From contig BTRK01000006.1 of assembly GCA_036245805.1 (NCBI GenBank), forward strand, positions 17,826,365 to 17,890,364: a DNA stretch of 64,000 bases, given 5' to 3'. The position numbers and the translations under genes are program-made. Below, piece by piece: positions 8,801 to 19,452 of this stretch (its first letter is position 1; every line of letters begins with the position of its first letter). This stretch comes from Pristionchus mayeri. Taxonomy: Eukaryota > Nematoda > Chromadorea > Rhabditida > Neodiplogasteridae. The notes beneath the pieces were generated by a model. That model saw only the letters and a list, made by a program, of their open reading frames with translations, was not told the origin of the DNA and did not search any database.

Positions 8801-11800
8801 GGAGCATCGCCGTGAGTGGATAGGATACTGGGCACTAGGTTGGACGAGAACTATGTCATGCGTCTTGACGTCATAGTTCTCATCCGACCTAGTGCCGTAT
8901 ACTGTGCGAGTAGAATGAACGCGGTGTCGCGAAGAACTTCCTAAAATCTACGAATGCTCGCGGAACATCACAATATGATGCTGTGAATATTTTCCCGTTT
9001 CGCGAGTATCGTTGTACGTTAAAAAAGTGTATACTGACACCACAATGCTACGCATTCTACTCACAGTAGTGATTTTTGATTATTTCACATTTTGTAATTT
9101 TATAATTTCAGAGACGCCCGCCTGAGAGGGTGAAAAAGCCTTCTGTGATTAGCACAACAGAGATGAAGAAGGAAGAGGAGAAGGGAGTGAAGAAGGAAGA
9201 GAATGCATAGAAGAAGGAAACTGTAAGGCAAGCCGGAGGAAAGGAGGATGGAAAGGAAGAGAATGGAGATGCAGTAGCAAAGGGTGGCATGCAAAACGGC
9301 AAAAAGAAAAAGAAGAAAAAATTGAGAATGAAAGGAATGAGAATATTCAAAATGATCAAATTCATGCATCTTGCCGATACCATGTTCAAATACGAACGGA
9401 ACTGCAGACTATGGAGTGAGTTTATCATTAATTTAGAAAATAATGAATGGTACGGTAGGGTTACTGTAGACTACCGTATCCACCGTTGGTATCATCTTGA
9501 GATTTTATACATTTCAGTCTGCTTCGTGCCCTATCTCTTCTTCGTGGAGCGAACCTTCTTCCACGTCAGTCAGACGAACGATCACAATGTGGCAGAGAGG
9601 GAAAAGACCATCCCCGGATTCTGCTACGAGAGACTCCGATTGTACCTGCTAAAGATGGCCGATCTCTACGTTGATGAGAAGCCGAAACAGGGAGAAGGTG
9701 AGATCAAAGATCAACGTCTTTGGTTTCACTTCCTTGACCAACAATTGCATTCAGACAACGGTTTCTTCCGTGGCATCCTGTGGGTGATCAAGTACAAACT
9801 GAATATTATGGACAGAGAGGAAAGAGGCAAGGTCATTGAGGTCAGTTTATTGTCTTCGTGAAACCTCGATCATCTCGGTTCCAGAGAGTCACCGAAATCT
9901 TCAAGGAGAAGGGAATTCAGAACGATGACGAGGCCCGTTTCGCCATCTGGGGAATACGAGGTAAACGAAGAATCAGAGATTCGTAGAGATCAAAGATCAA
10001 CTATTTCCAGGACAACAGCATCTTTCGACTACAGGGCCAGCATCAAGCACTGGGCTTCGCAGGTGGCGGAAAGATTATGGTTCGTCCAACTCCTTTCGTC
10101 TGATCTTTGATCTTGGCTTTGCTGACTACATTTTATTTCGTTGCAGTTGGGAGCTCTGATGGCGGAATTCAACAGACTGCTCAAGGAGGTCAGATCTTTA
10201 TCCGTTGATCTTTGATCTTTGTTATTTTAGCCACTGGAGCAGGTGGGGAAGGAAGAGTGGAAATTGGAGAAGATGGAGCATATTCTCTTCGCCATTGGAT
10301 GCTCCTTCGAGCGGGAAGGCGCCATGGACGAGGTGTGGAAAGTGATGAAAGAGGTGCGTTTACTAGGTTACGGTAGTACTGTAGCGAGTCGACGACTGAC
10401 TTCTATTCAGGACAAGCGATTCACCGTCAATCAGTTCCTGTTTGTGATGTACGGACGCGATTGGCTGTGGGACGGAGCCTGGGTCACCATGTGCCAGAAC
10501 CTGGTGGGTACTGCAGGAGTACTGTTGGAGTACTGTAAAGGAAGCATATTGATCGATTATATTTCAGCCTGAGCATCCAATCTTCTGCAAACGTTTCGGT
10601 CAGGACTCCGCAGCGTACAACACGATCACCGAGATATGCATACGGTTTGTGGGGAGTACGGTATAGGCTAACGATAACTGTCATGGATACTGTAAGTGAT
10701 CGATAACTGATTTTATTCACTGCAGGTACTGGGCGGACAAGCACTCGGATGACGCGAAGAATGGCTACTCCTTCGAGGTGAGAGAGAGGAAGAGGAAGAG
10801 ATCGAAGATCAAAGATCAACCTCATTTCAGGGATTCATGCACTCACACGACCCAAAGTACAAGAGTCCCGTGCTGCAGAAGTGGTACACCTACTACGATG
10901 AGTTCACTGCGGATCTACCGATTCTCGGTGAGAGAGATCAAAGATCAACGATCACAACTACCGCATCCCATCTCATTCTCTCCTTCTCCGATCTGGCACA
11001 GAGTAGTAGTAGTACCAAAGTCACAAAATCAGAGACCAAAGATCACGTTCAGGCAAGGCGATGAACTCGTGGTTGCTGGAGTACGACCCGCGTGCCATCG
11101 ACGGGTACACGCCCCTGGGTGCTGCCCTCACCGAAGATGCCAAGGAGAAATGGGTCAGTTATCATTAATCTTTGATCTCGCTCTCTCTGATCTCTGATCT
11201 TTTGCAGGAGAAGAAGTCGGATCTGCAGGCACTGGCCAAGCTGGCGAACAAGGGCGTCGTATCGGGAGGAGGATCAACAGCGGCCAAGCAGCCCGAGTCC
11301 TCCGGTAAGCATTCGAGTACGATAGACTATCGATGACTGACTTTATTGGCTTGTATACTGTTCGTGATCGGTACCTAAGAGATAGGACCGCTCTTATTGC
11401 AAGCGCCTTAGATACGGGAGTCTTGCTTAGACAAAGGCCAGTTTTCCCAGGTGTCCTTCAAATGTTGACCGATCATTTGTCTTCCAGGCGGCAATACTGG
11501 ATCGGGATCGGGCGGCAGCGGAGCTACTGGAGGAGGCCCAGCAGCGGCCAAGCAGTCCGAGTTCTCTGGTGAGAATCCTGGCTTCGGAATATGCTCTTAG
11601 TTATTGGACCTTAGATAAAAGCAAAATGCATGTAAATTCTTGTCCCGTCTTTGAGACTGGGCTCGGTGGGAGAACACTACTACGCTTAGATATAGGACTT
11701 TAACTTGAGCAACTTTTTTCTTAGGATTCGCTCGAATGTAGACTGATCTTTGACATTCCAGGCGGCCAGTCGAGACCGGCAACGGGTGTCGGTGGAAAGA

Positions 11801-11853
11801 CGGGCCAGTTCTCAGGTCAGACGATTGGCCAGTCGACAGGAACTTCGCAGTAG
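5881..11853 (+). CDS. large single-pass membrane protein, 31 exons, with in-frame TAG
   Basis: Exons: 5881-5917, 5989-6044, 6112-6239, 6339-6520, 6569-6645, 6688-6780, 6826-7013, 7070-7206, 7273-7355, 7423-7567, 7630-7741, 7803-7954, 8110-8225, 8345-8426, 8566-8643, 8687-8811, 9112-9415, 9518-9697, 9755-9840, 9885-9960, 10019-10062, 10147-10188, 10231-10353, 10411-10503, 10568-10644, 10726-10777, 10831-10927, 11053-11153, 11208-11304, 11488-11568, 11762-11853. They total 3,336 nt, exactly 1,112 codons. Residues 1-475 are Cys-rich and probably extracellular, with two related modules (KPGDEVFCAI and KAGESITCAV). A TM helix (YVLPPLLFIVAVVVIVYV) lies near 480-500, followed by basic residues. The C-terminal 600 residues are Lys/Glu-rich then helical, ending in a Gly/Ser/Gln tail. 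TAG at 9208-9210 is codon 630. The start is uncertain: a signal-peptide-like frame (GLLHLFLFSTTVA) reads into exon 2 without an ATG. Intron 14 could be retained, giving a stop at 8449. No family recognised. Confidence 0.65.
8831..8896. repeat. intronic hairpin, about 25-bp arms
   Basis: GGCACTAGGTTGGACGAGAA is mirrored by TTCTCATCCGACCTAGTGCC with one mismatch inside the 300-bp intron between exons ending 8811 and starting 9112. It is a small palindromic repeat, perhaps a MITE remnant. Confidence 0.6.
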
Positions 11854-12506
11854 CGAAGATGCCGAGAAGGCGCGGGCCCCGCCCCCTTCCCCCATGGCCC
11901 CGCCCACTCCATCAATTGTCCCCGCCCCAGTCAACAATTTTCTATCCATCATCAATTCTGAACTTCTTGGAACAAGGAAACTCTTCCTCGAAGATAAACC
12001 GATTGCGGAGATTCATTGATGGTTGCATCGACAATGGACACACTGCAGTAATGGATGGTTACAACCGGGGAGAAGGGGTTCACAGGGAGAACTACTGTTG
12101 AAAGGTTTCGTCTAGTTTCCCTCTCATACTCTTGGCAGTCTTGACTGGCTCAGACTAGCATCTCCTCTATTCTTCACTCAATATTTATCTAAGAAAACGC
12201 TGTGGCATTCTACCTAATGCCCAATTATCCTCTCGTTCGGTCACCTGACATCTCATCTGCTACCTTCTCGAAATTGGTTCCGCTATCAATTTTTCTTGAA
12301 AGGAAAAAGTGAATTGGCTAGATGTTTTCGCCCTTCAAATCTCGTTTTGATTCGCGAGGTTTCCGCCCAAGTAAGACTACAGGGAGTAGAGACAAAGTTA
12401 ACGTGATTTCCTCCTAAACATCGGAGACGAATTCTGTTCACCTCAACAGGAATTGTGAGAGGAACTATTTAAACAGATTTCCAACTGGTCTGTGGATGGG
12501 GGGCCA
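11854..12506. other. 3' flank of the membrane-protein gene; no gene seen
   Basis: GC-rich 3'UTR-like sequence passes into AT-rich intergenic DNA. The open frames at 11859-12101 overlap the last exon and lack splice or start support. Confidence 0.4.
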
Positions 12507-12625
12507 AGGTTCAGCAAATATTGGCAAATATAATTTTTAAAAAGTAATCAGACGAACGATTGAGCTTTTGTGAATGATGCATTCGTTTCACTGAATGATG
12601 ATTTGTCTCTGGCTGTCACATGATA
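12507..12625 (+). repeat. dispersed repeat R1, copy 1 (flanks mariner)
   Basis: The block beginning CCAAGGTTCAGCAAAT and ending GGCTGTCACATGATA recurs at 16440-16553 with few differences. Its lead-in CTGTGGATGGGGGGCC also occurs at 15673. Mariner copy 1 begins directly after it at a TA. Confidence 0.8.
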
Positions 12626-12628
12626 ATA

Positions 12629-13758
12629 TTAGGTTGGCATGAAAGTCTTTGTCACTGGTTTTGTTTTTCCACTGCTCGTCGCAGATGGACTTTGACATTT
12701 CCTCGTGCCTAGTGAATAACAAGCAGTGAGGGGCCTTTAACGTAAAGAACTTCCCATTCCCTTCCCATCAGAAAGGGGCAAGTAGAGGAACGTTGTATGT
12801 CACAAGTGCCATCCACTTCAGTCATGTTCTGATTTGCATTTCAATATCTGACTTCACGATGAAGGATTCAGATACCCTACTGAATTATCTTTATGGCACA
12901 CGTGCCCCCTCTACAACAGCATATGGAATTGGTTCCATCGCTTCGAAGAAAACGACTTGACCCTCAATGATCAGGATCGGTCTGGAAGACCTGGTGAGTT
13001 GGATTTGGAAACGTTGAAGGAAGTTGTGGAAACATACCCATTTCAAGGTGCCCGTGAAATGACTATTGCACTTAGAGTCCACCATAGCACTGTCAAAGAC
13101 GGCTTGAGATCTCTTGGAATGAGGAAATTTATCGGTCGATACATATCCCATGATCTGAGCCAAGCCAGCCGTGACCGTCGAGTCGATGATTCCATTACTC
13201 TCCTCATTTCCCAAGGCGGGGAACGATGGATGGAACGGCTCATAACGGGGAATGAGAAGTGGGTCCTCTACGATAACAACCACAGGAGAACTTCTCTCTT
13301 ACATTTTTGTATGATATTAGTGCATGTGTACTCTACATAGCGCACTTATGGGCATACATGGTCAGTCAGTCATTTACAGTAATCTCATTGTCGAAGTTTG
13401 GAGGGCGAAATCTGCAGTATTGACCCCATAGCTTTTCTGATAGAGATTGACGATCTATTTTGAAGTGTTCTATGGAAGCGTGCATTCGCAATCACTGCCG
13501 ACACGAAAGAGCGGAAATTGCAACCCATATGTTTTGCTTTTATGGACGCTTGTACATAGTACCCTAAATGTCGGAAATTTACAACTTTGTAGGAAACATT
13601 TTTTTTCTATTGAACCAATTGTGATCGATTCAATATGAAACTATGATTGTAGTGCATCAATAGTGCATCAAAAAAAGCCAAAGTTTTATCGAAGACAGCC
13701 AAACTATTCTCGAAAAAAATGCAAAATACCTTGTATCGAAACTTTTGCATCAACCTAA
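12629..13758 (+). mobile_element. mariner copy 1, apparently recombinant (5' half family A, 3' end family B)
   Basis: From TTAGGTTGGCATGAAAGTC at 12629 to 13291 this copy differs from copy 2 (13939) at only about two positions. It then diverges abruptly after CACAGGAGAAC. A mariner-like right end (AACTTTTGCATCAACCTAA, then TA) lies at 13740-13760 and matches the terminal repeat type seen at 61704, not that of copy 2. TA flanks both sides. The transposase fragment (12957-13291) has the DQDRSGRPGELDLE and HSTVKD parts of a mariner N-terminus and ITGNEKWVLYDN, where the first catalytic Asp of the family TGDEKW motif is Asn. Not functional. Confidence 0.7.
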
Positions 13759-13938
13759 TAGATAGTCGGGACATCGCCACTCCACCGTCCCTCCACTGCA
13801 CGACAATAGATCTGCCAGTAATAGTAATGAACATTCTATGCGAGCTATCGATTCTGCTTCACCTCTATGACGCCTTTTCAGAGCCGTAGCGGGATCGTTA
13901 CTTCGCATTGAATGGCCATCCCTAAGTGCATTATTATA

Positions 13939-15044
13939 TTAGGTTGGCATGAAAGTCTTTGTCACTGGTTTTGTTTTTCCACTGCTCGTCGCAGATGGAC
14001 TTTGACATTTCCTCGTGCCTAGTGAATAACAAGCAGTGAGGGGCCTTTAACGTAAAGAACTTCCCATTCCCTTCCCATCAGAAAGGGGCAAGTAGAGGAA
14101 CATTGTATGTCACAAGTGCCATCCACTTCAGTCATGTTCTGATTTGCATTTCAATATCTGACTTCACGATGAAGGATTCAGATACCCTACTGAATTATCT
14201 TTATGGCACACGTGCCCCCTCTACAACAGCATATGGAATTGGTTCCATCGCTTCGAAGAAAACGACTTGACCCTCAATGATCAGGATCGGTCTGGAAGAC
14301 CTGGTGAGTTGGATTTGGAAACGTTGAAGGAAGTTGTGGAAACATACCCATTTCAAGGTGCCCGTGAAATGACTATTGCACTTAGAGTCCACCATAGCAC
14401 TGTCAAAGACGGCTTGAGATCTCTTGGAATGAGGAAATTTATCGGTCGATACATATCCCATGATCTGAGCCAAGCCAGCCGTGACCGTCGAGTCGATGAT
14501 TCCATTACTCTCCTCATTTCCCAAGGCGGGGATCGATGGATGGAACGGCTCATAACGGGGAATGAGAAGTGGGTCCTCTACGATAACAACCACAGGAGAA
14601 CCCAACGGGTTGGAGAAGGAGAGACTTCACGGGGAGTCCCAAAACTTGATCTGCAAGCCAATAAAAAAACGCTGTCAATGTGATGGGGAGTGGATGGCGT
14701 AATCTTATCGGAGCTACTACCTGAGGGCATGTCAATCACCGGGGTCAAGTACGTCACACACCTACATCATTTGAAGCTGGAAGTCGATCATTCAAGGCTG
14801 AAGGACAAGAAAGTGTATACTCAACAAAATGACCCCCGTCACCAGGTCTCCAATCAAATCAAGCAGGAACTGGCTAGATAGCGATGGATGGTTCTCCCTC
14901 ATCACCCGTACTCTTCTGACATGGCCCGTAAGATTACGGGCACATATTGTCAATAATGATGACAAGTATAAATGAACTCATGCTTTTCATTTCTCCAAGA
15001 AATAAAGTTTTGAAAAAGTGACAAAGACTTTCATGCCAACCTGA
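13939..15044 (+). mobile_element. mariner copy 2, 1.1 kb, degenerate transposase
   Basis: The terminal inverted repeats TTAGGTTGGCATGAAAGTC and its complement (GACTTTCATGCCAACCTGA) are about 27 bp, flanked by TA. The transposase reading runs through DQDRSGRPGELDLE, HSTVKDGLRSLGM, ITGNEKWVLYDN and a degenerate QQNDPRHQVS, then VLPHHPYSSDMA. These correspond to the HTH and DD34D motifs of mariner. The first catalytic Asp is Asn, a TGA interrupts after about 138 codons, and a TAG precedes the VLPHHPYS motif. The copy is dead as an autonomous element but has intact ends. Confidence 0.85.
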
Positions 15045-15694
15045 TACAAATACAAATACAAATTTTTATTCCATCCATTCATAGTGCGTATTTGGGGGTA
15101 CGGGAAGATCCTTTGATGGAGTTGATGGAAGTTACGTCGCCCTTGGCGATTCGTTGTGTGGGGGGTCGAGGCAGTAGGGGTGGTATAAGATACTAGATAC
15201 GTATTACTGATGGGGGAAGGTCTTTTTGGGTGAGGGAAAGTAAATGAGCACGGAATACGTGTGCGGGGGAAGATACTATATCATAAGATAAACTATTCCA
15301 AACATTAATAGTTCTACTTACAACAGTGGAATGAGAACTTTTAATTAGATAGGGAATCGAAAGCCGTAAAGGGTGTACTGAGCGAAGGTTATGAGAGATC
15401 GGTGAAACTCGGAATAAGAATGAATTATCTAGTTTATAATGCCCATGAACACAGTTATGGAGAAATAGTAAGTCTGATATGATCCTTTTTCGCTCTAATG
15501 TTGCTATCCCGAGATATTTAATTCTGTCGAAGTATTTAGTGGTGACACCGAGTTCTCATCTTCTAAACAATCTACGAGAAAAGTTTCTTTGCAATGACTC
15601 AAGCGTGTTAGTGAGACCAATAGCCGTAGGATTCCAAATGGGGCTGGCATACATTGCTGACGGTAAGATGGTCTGTGGATGGGGGGCCAAGGTT
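15045..15694. other. AT-rich intergenic DNA; possible transposon debris
   Basis: It starts with an ATACAA microsatellite after the mariner end. The open frame 15479-15763 is not bounded by splice or start signals. The final 25 bp repeat the R1 lead-in. Confidence 0.35.
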
Positions 15695-15695
15695 A

Positions 15696-16348
15696 GACAC
15701 CGCAAGCTCCGCCCACTCGGCTCGGACACTTTACCCCGCAAAATCGAGACAAGAGGAGCATAGTCTTCATTCGCAACCAAATCACTCGATCAAAAAGAAT
15801 TTGGAAGCTCTTTTCATCCTCTTTCGAATAAGCCTCCGTGACCGTGGAAAATCCATCTCTAAGTAGGTCAGCATACAAGTTTTATAGAGCGACTTGACTT
15901 AGAAACCTATAAAACTCGTATGCAGGCCTACTCAGAAAAGGAATTTCCAGGGTCACGGAGGCTCATTCGAAAGAGGATGAAAAGAGCTTCCAAATACAAT
16001 TTTGAACGAGCGATTTGGTTGGGTATGAAGATTGTGTTTCTTCGAATTCGAAGCGCGCATGGCTGGCAACTCTTTCTGCGTTCTCTCATCCCTCTCCCTG
16101 CCCTCCCTCCACCCGTCTCTCACCCGGCGTGACTAGATAGCACTCTAAATACGAGAAAGTCCAATTCCTTCCTCTGTAGAAGTTGGCGAAGCCCTACCCG
16201 ATCGTTTCGAGAATTGAGAAGACAATGGAGAAATAGGCTCCGCCCCTCTTTCTCTCGTCTCGCTTTTTGGGCCTTTCACGTTATGATCAATTCACCCACA
16301 TTTTGGGTCATAACTTGGCTCAAACATTAGATATCAACCTAATTCAAA
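15696..16348. repeat. foldback repeat F, copy A
   Basis: This block is about 90% identical to 37671-38440. Its 5' half (AAGCTCTTTTCATCCTCTTTCG, CCTCCGTGACC) is the reverse complement of its middle (GGTCACGGAGG, CGAAAGAGGATGAAAAGAGC), so it folds into a hairpin of about 100 bp per arm. The outer parts also pair (AAGCTCCGCCC with GGCTCCGCCC; CGAGACAAGAGG with CTCTCGTCTCG). No coding content. Confidence 0.8.
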
Positions 16349-16439
16349 ATGAATGGTCATATTTAGCTCCATACGAACACATTAACAACACAATTAGGCC
16401 TGTTTGACGATTTCGGGTAACCACCTTGTGGCCCCTAGC

Positions 16440-16553
16440 CAAGGTTCAGCAAATTTTGGCAAATATAATTTTTAAAAAGTAATCAGACGAACGATTGAGC
16501 TTTTGTGAATGATGCATTCGTTTCACTGGTCTCTGGCTGTCACAAGATAAGAT
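16440..16553 (+). repeat. dispersed repeat R1, copy 2 (without mariner)
   Basis: It matches 12507-12625 and continues past the point where mariner copy 1 is inserted (GTCACAAGATAAGATC), so it serves as an approximate empty site. A 10-bp difference lies at TCACTGAATGATGATTTG. Confidence 0.8.
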
Positions 16554-17848
16554 CTTTAATAGTGATGACTCAAGCAACAGATCAGCCAGCGAACAACATC
16601 GAAAGTGTTTTTTCGCGATTGCGGAGGTGGCTGCTGCCTAGCTGAGAGAGAGCGAGAGGAAACTCGCAAATTCGCTTTTTCGCGAATGTTCACTGCGAGT
16701 GCTTAGCAGAGTAGGAAAGGAGCAAAACACACTTCCCAGTCTCTCGTTCTTCTCATTGGCTTGCGAAGAGCATCATTCGCTTCTCCTCTTTTCTCTCTTC
16801 TCACCTCAGAACTTTAAAAGATGGTAAAGGTGATAAACCGGGAAAGGATCAAGTAGCGTCCATTCTGGGCGAGTAGCTAACCAAACCTTTACCTGATGCG
16901 AGATTGACGCAAACAAAGGAAGTGATAGATGACAGCAAGACGTCTCCAATAGCTCGTTCTACCTAGTTTGATGCAGAAAAATAAAGAGGATCTGTTCGAA
17001 AAATCAACAAAATGTCATTGATGTCTTTCTAGGGAGAGATTATGAAAGCAGAGAGAGATGAAGATTCTTGCTCGTCGTAAAAAAGCGAAATAAGTGAGTA
17101 ATGAGAGGAATACGCGCGGCACTCTTTATTCGTGAAAAGCAAACGCTTACTACGAATTTCTATCGCAATATCATCATTGAAATGTGGTTTGAAATGTGTG
17201 AAAATCTTGCAAGACTACAGTGGTTTCGGGGTGACCTTTCCAAACAACTTGACATCACCCACTTAAGCGTCTCCCTTGACCTGCTACCTTTTCGAAGATA
17301 ACTCAGCCTTTCGTAAACATTCCGTTCTCGGATTGGAATTTTTTTCTCACAAATTTTTTTCTTACAGCTTACAGTGATCAGGGTTACCGGGACAAATAAC
17401 TGGAACTGCACTTTTAGCACAGGACTATCAGTCTTCAACAACTTCAGTCCTGGCTGGTGTGAAAAAGTGGCACAGCATGCAATTAACATACAGTTCTTTG
17501 ATGGTCATTGCTATTACTGCCCACCGAACACTCTCATTCATCTAAATCGAGAGTGACCTTCCTCCGCAAAATCGAAAATGAGCCCTCTCATTCTCAGCAC
17601 TCTCGGAAACCAGATCGCAGAAGAGAAAGAGATCAGTTTACCGGTAAGAGAAAGGAGATGAAAATAGCTGATACACAGCCAACACCGACTCGCCAAATTT
17701 GCGGGCGAGGTAAGGGGCGATTGAGAGACTCGAGACGAGCAGAACCGTTCCCGCGCAGAGAGACAGGGCGAGGCGAAGAGTGCCCAGGCAGTCAGAGTGG
17801 CCGGAAAATAGCGAGAAATTTTTCGAAACCGCTCCTACTCTCGCGTGG
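16554..17848. other. upstream region of the collagen gene; no gene seen
   Basis: No exon with proper boundaries is visible. GA/CT-rich blocks (GAGAGAGCGAGAGG near 16645; GAGACTCGAGACGAGC near 17726) lie in the last kilobase before the collagen TATA box and could be GAGA-type promoter elements; that role is inference. Confidence 0.4.
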
Positions 17849-17856
17849 TATAAAAG
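17849..17856 (+). promoter_or_regulatory. TATA box and 5'UTR exon of the collagen gene
   Basis: TATAAAAG at 17849 is followed by GTCATCAGCAGG as a likely start region and a short non-coding exon ending CGCAAAAG|GTAAGC at 17908. It would splice to the acceptor TTCTTCCAG immediately before the ATG at 18074. A single-TATA, short-leader arrangement is usual for nematode collagen genes. Confidence 0.6.
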
Positions 17857-18073
17857 CCCGGCGAAACCACGTTGTCATCAGCAGGGCTCGCCTCTCCTCT
17901 CGCAAAAGGTAAGCATCTGTTTTCTGTCTGACCCACAGAACTACCTCATGGACCCCTGTATCCGTTGCATGGCGAACATCGCTGATCTTCATCAATAAGA
18001 TACAAGTACAAGAGATGGCCTGACCCAGAAACTGCATCTGCATAAATATGACTCACCGTACCCATTCTTCCAG

Positions 18074-19388
18074 ATGGAGACGGATCCGAAAGTGAAGGCG
18101 TACCGCTTCGTCGGCTACACCTCGGGGGTTTTCTCCGCCGTGTCCATTCTGGCGCTCGTCGTCAGGTAAGTTGTTTGACCCACCGAACTACCGTATCTAC
18201 CGTACCCTTCTTCAGTCTGCCAATGCTCAACTCCTACGTTGCGGCAAACCGTCGCTCGACCCTTCGCGATCTCTATGAGTGCAAGGCATCCGTGGCCGAG
18301 GTTGCCCAGGGCATTGCAGTGCTCCAGGTAATGGATCTGACCCACCGAACCTACCACAACCCTTTCTTCTTCAGACCCAGCACCATAACCACAACCGTAC
18401 CGCCCGTTACGCCAACTACCAGCGTCGCGCCTACGGCACCAGCACCTACGGTAAGATCCCGAACTACCATACACCTGACACGATCGTTACAGGAGATCAA
18501 TCTGGATACGGAAACATGAACGCCTACTCCGAGTTCCCTCCTGCGCCTCGCTACAACACCTACCAGCCCAGCTACCCCTCGCCTAGCTACCCCGCCCCCG
18601 CGCCCTCGTACCACAGCCAGAACTACCAGGTACCATCACCCATTTCCTGGTGCTGACCCATAATCTCGCCTGGTTCCAGGCCACCGAGTACCACGAGGAC
18701 TCGCAATGCAATGGCTGCTGCCTGCCCGGTCCCGCCGGACCCCAGGGCGCACCGGGCCGTCCCGGTACCCCCGGTCACCCCGGAGCTCCTGGAGGCCCCG
18801 GCAACCCGGGTCGTCCTCCCAGCACCCCCTGCAGACCCATGACCCCACCTCCTTGCCACCCATGCCCCGCCGGCCGACCCGGCGCCCCCGGAGCCCCCGG
18901 TCTCGCCGGAAACAGCGGCCGACCCGGAGGACCCGGCCGCCCCGGATCCGACGGGCAACCCGGCGAGCCCGGAGGACGCGGACAGCCCGGTTTCGCTGGA
19001 AGACCCGGAAACGACGGACGCCCCGGAGCTCCCGGAAAGTCCGCCCAGGGAGGACGCCCCCAGCCCGGACCCCCCGGTCAGCCCGGCCGCGCAGGTGGAC
19101 AGGGACCCCAGGGACCCGCTGGACGCCCCGGACACGATGGAAGACCCGGAAACAACGGAGGACGCGGGAGACCCGGATCATCTGGATCTCCTGGTATGCT
19201 TTGTTTTAAGCTAATATACGGTTTTGGAAAACGCGGTTCCGTAAATCCGGCTTTTAGGAAACGACGGACGCCCCGGACAGCCCGGTCGCGACGGCCATTC
19301 GGGCGGCAGTGGCGAACGCGGAATCTGCCCCAAATACTGCGCCCTCGACGGAGGAATCTTCTTCGAGGATGGCACTCGTCGTCGCTAA
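18074..19388 (+). CDS. cuticle collagen
   Basis: Exons 18074-18165, 18216-18327, 18375-18450, 18493-18629, 18680-19193 and 19258-19388 give 353 aa in continuous phase. The N-terminus [18 protein letters not shown] leads into a hydrophobic anchor segment ([17 protein letters not shown]), the form shared by nematode cuticle collagens. A Tyr/Pro-rich stretch ([17 protein letters not shown]) precedes the Cys cluster CNGCC. Gly-X-Y blocks follow, interrupted by a Pro/Cys spacer ([15 protein letters not shown]) and ending in [20 protein letters not shown], the diagnostic C-terminal cluster. The protein would be secreted by hypodermis, trimerise and be cross-linked through the Cys knots into exoskeleton. 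Codon use is strongly C-biased (GGA/CCC), unlike its AT-rich flanks, fitting high expression at moults. Orthology to a named C. elegans col gene cannot be set here. Confidence 0.93.
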
Positions 19389-19446
19389 GCGGCGCAAGTC
19401 CAGCTGTTCCTGGGAATCGCTGTGCCATTTCCGGAACGAAAAATTC

Positions 19447-19452
19447 AATAAA
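19447..19452 (+). terminator. polyadenylation signal of the collagen gene
   Basis: AATAAA lies 59 nt after the collagen stop codon, a normal distance for nematode 3'UTRs. Confidence 0.6.

Noticed and set aside
9108..9428. Phe/Leu-rich minus-strand membrane protein
   Set aside because: It is the antisense of the Lys/Glu-rich exon 9112-9415.
12891..14605. Minus-strand ORFs of about 130 codons duplicated at 12.9 and 14.2 kb
   Set aside because: Antisense shadows of the mariner transposase; their duplication is that of the element.
18623..19209. Long Ser/Gly/Arg-rich open frames on both strands over the collagen
   Set aside because: They are shadows of the Gly-X-Y codons in other frames; the collagen frame has splice support and diagnostic termini.
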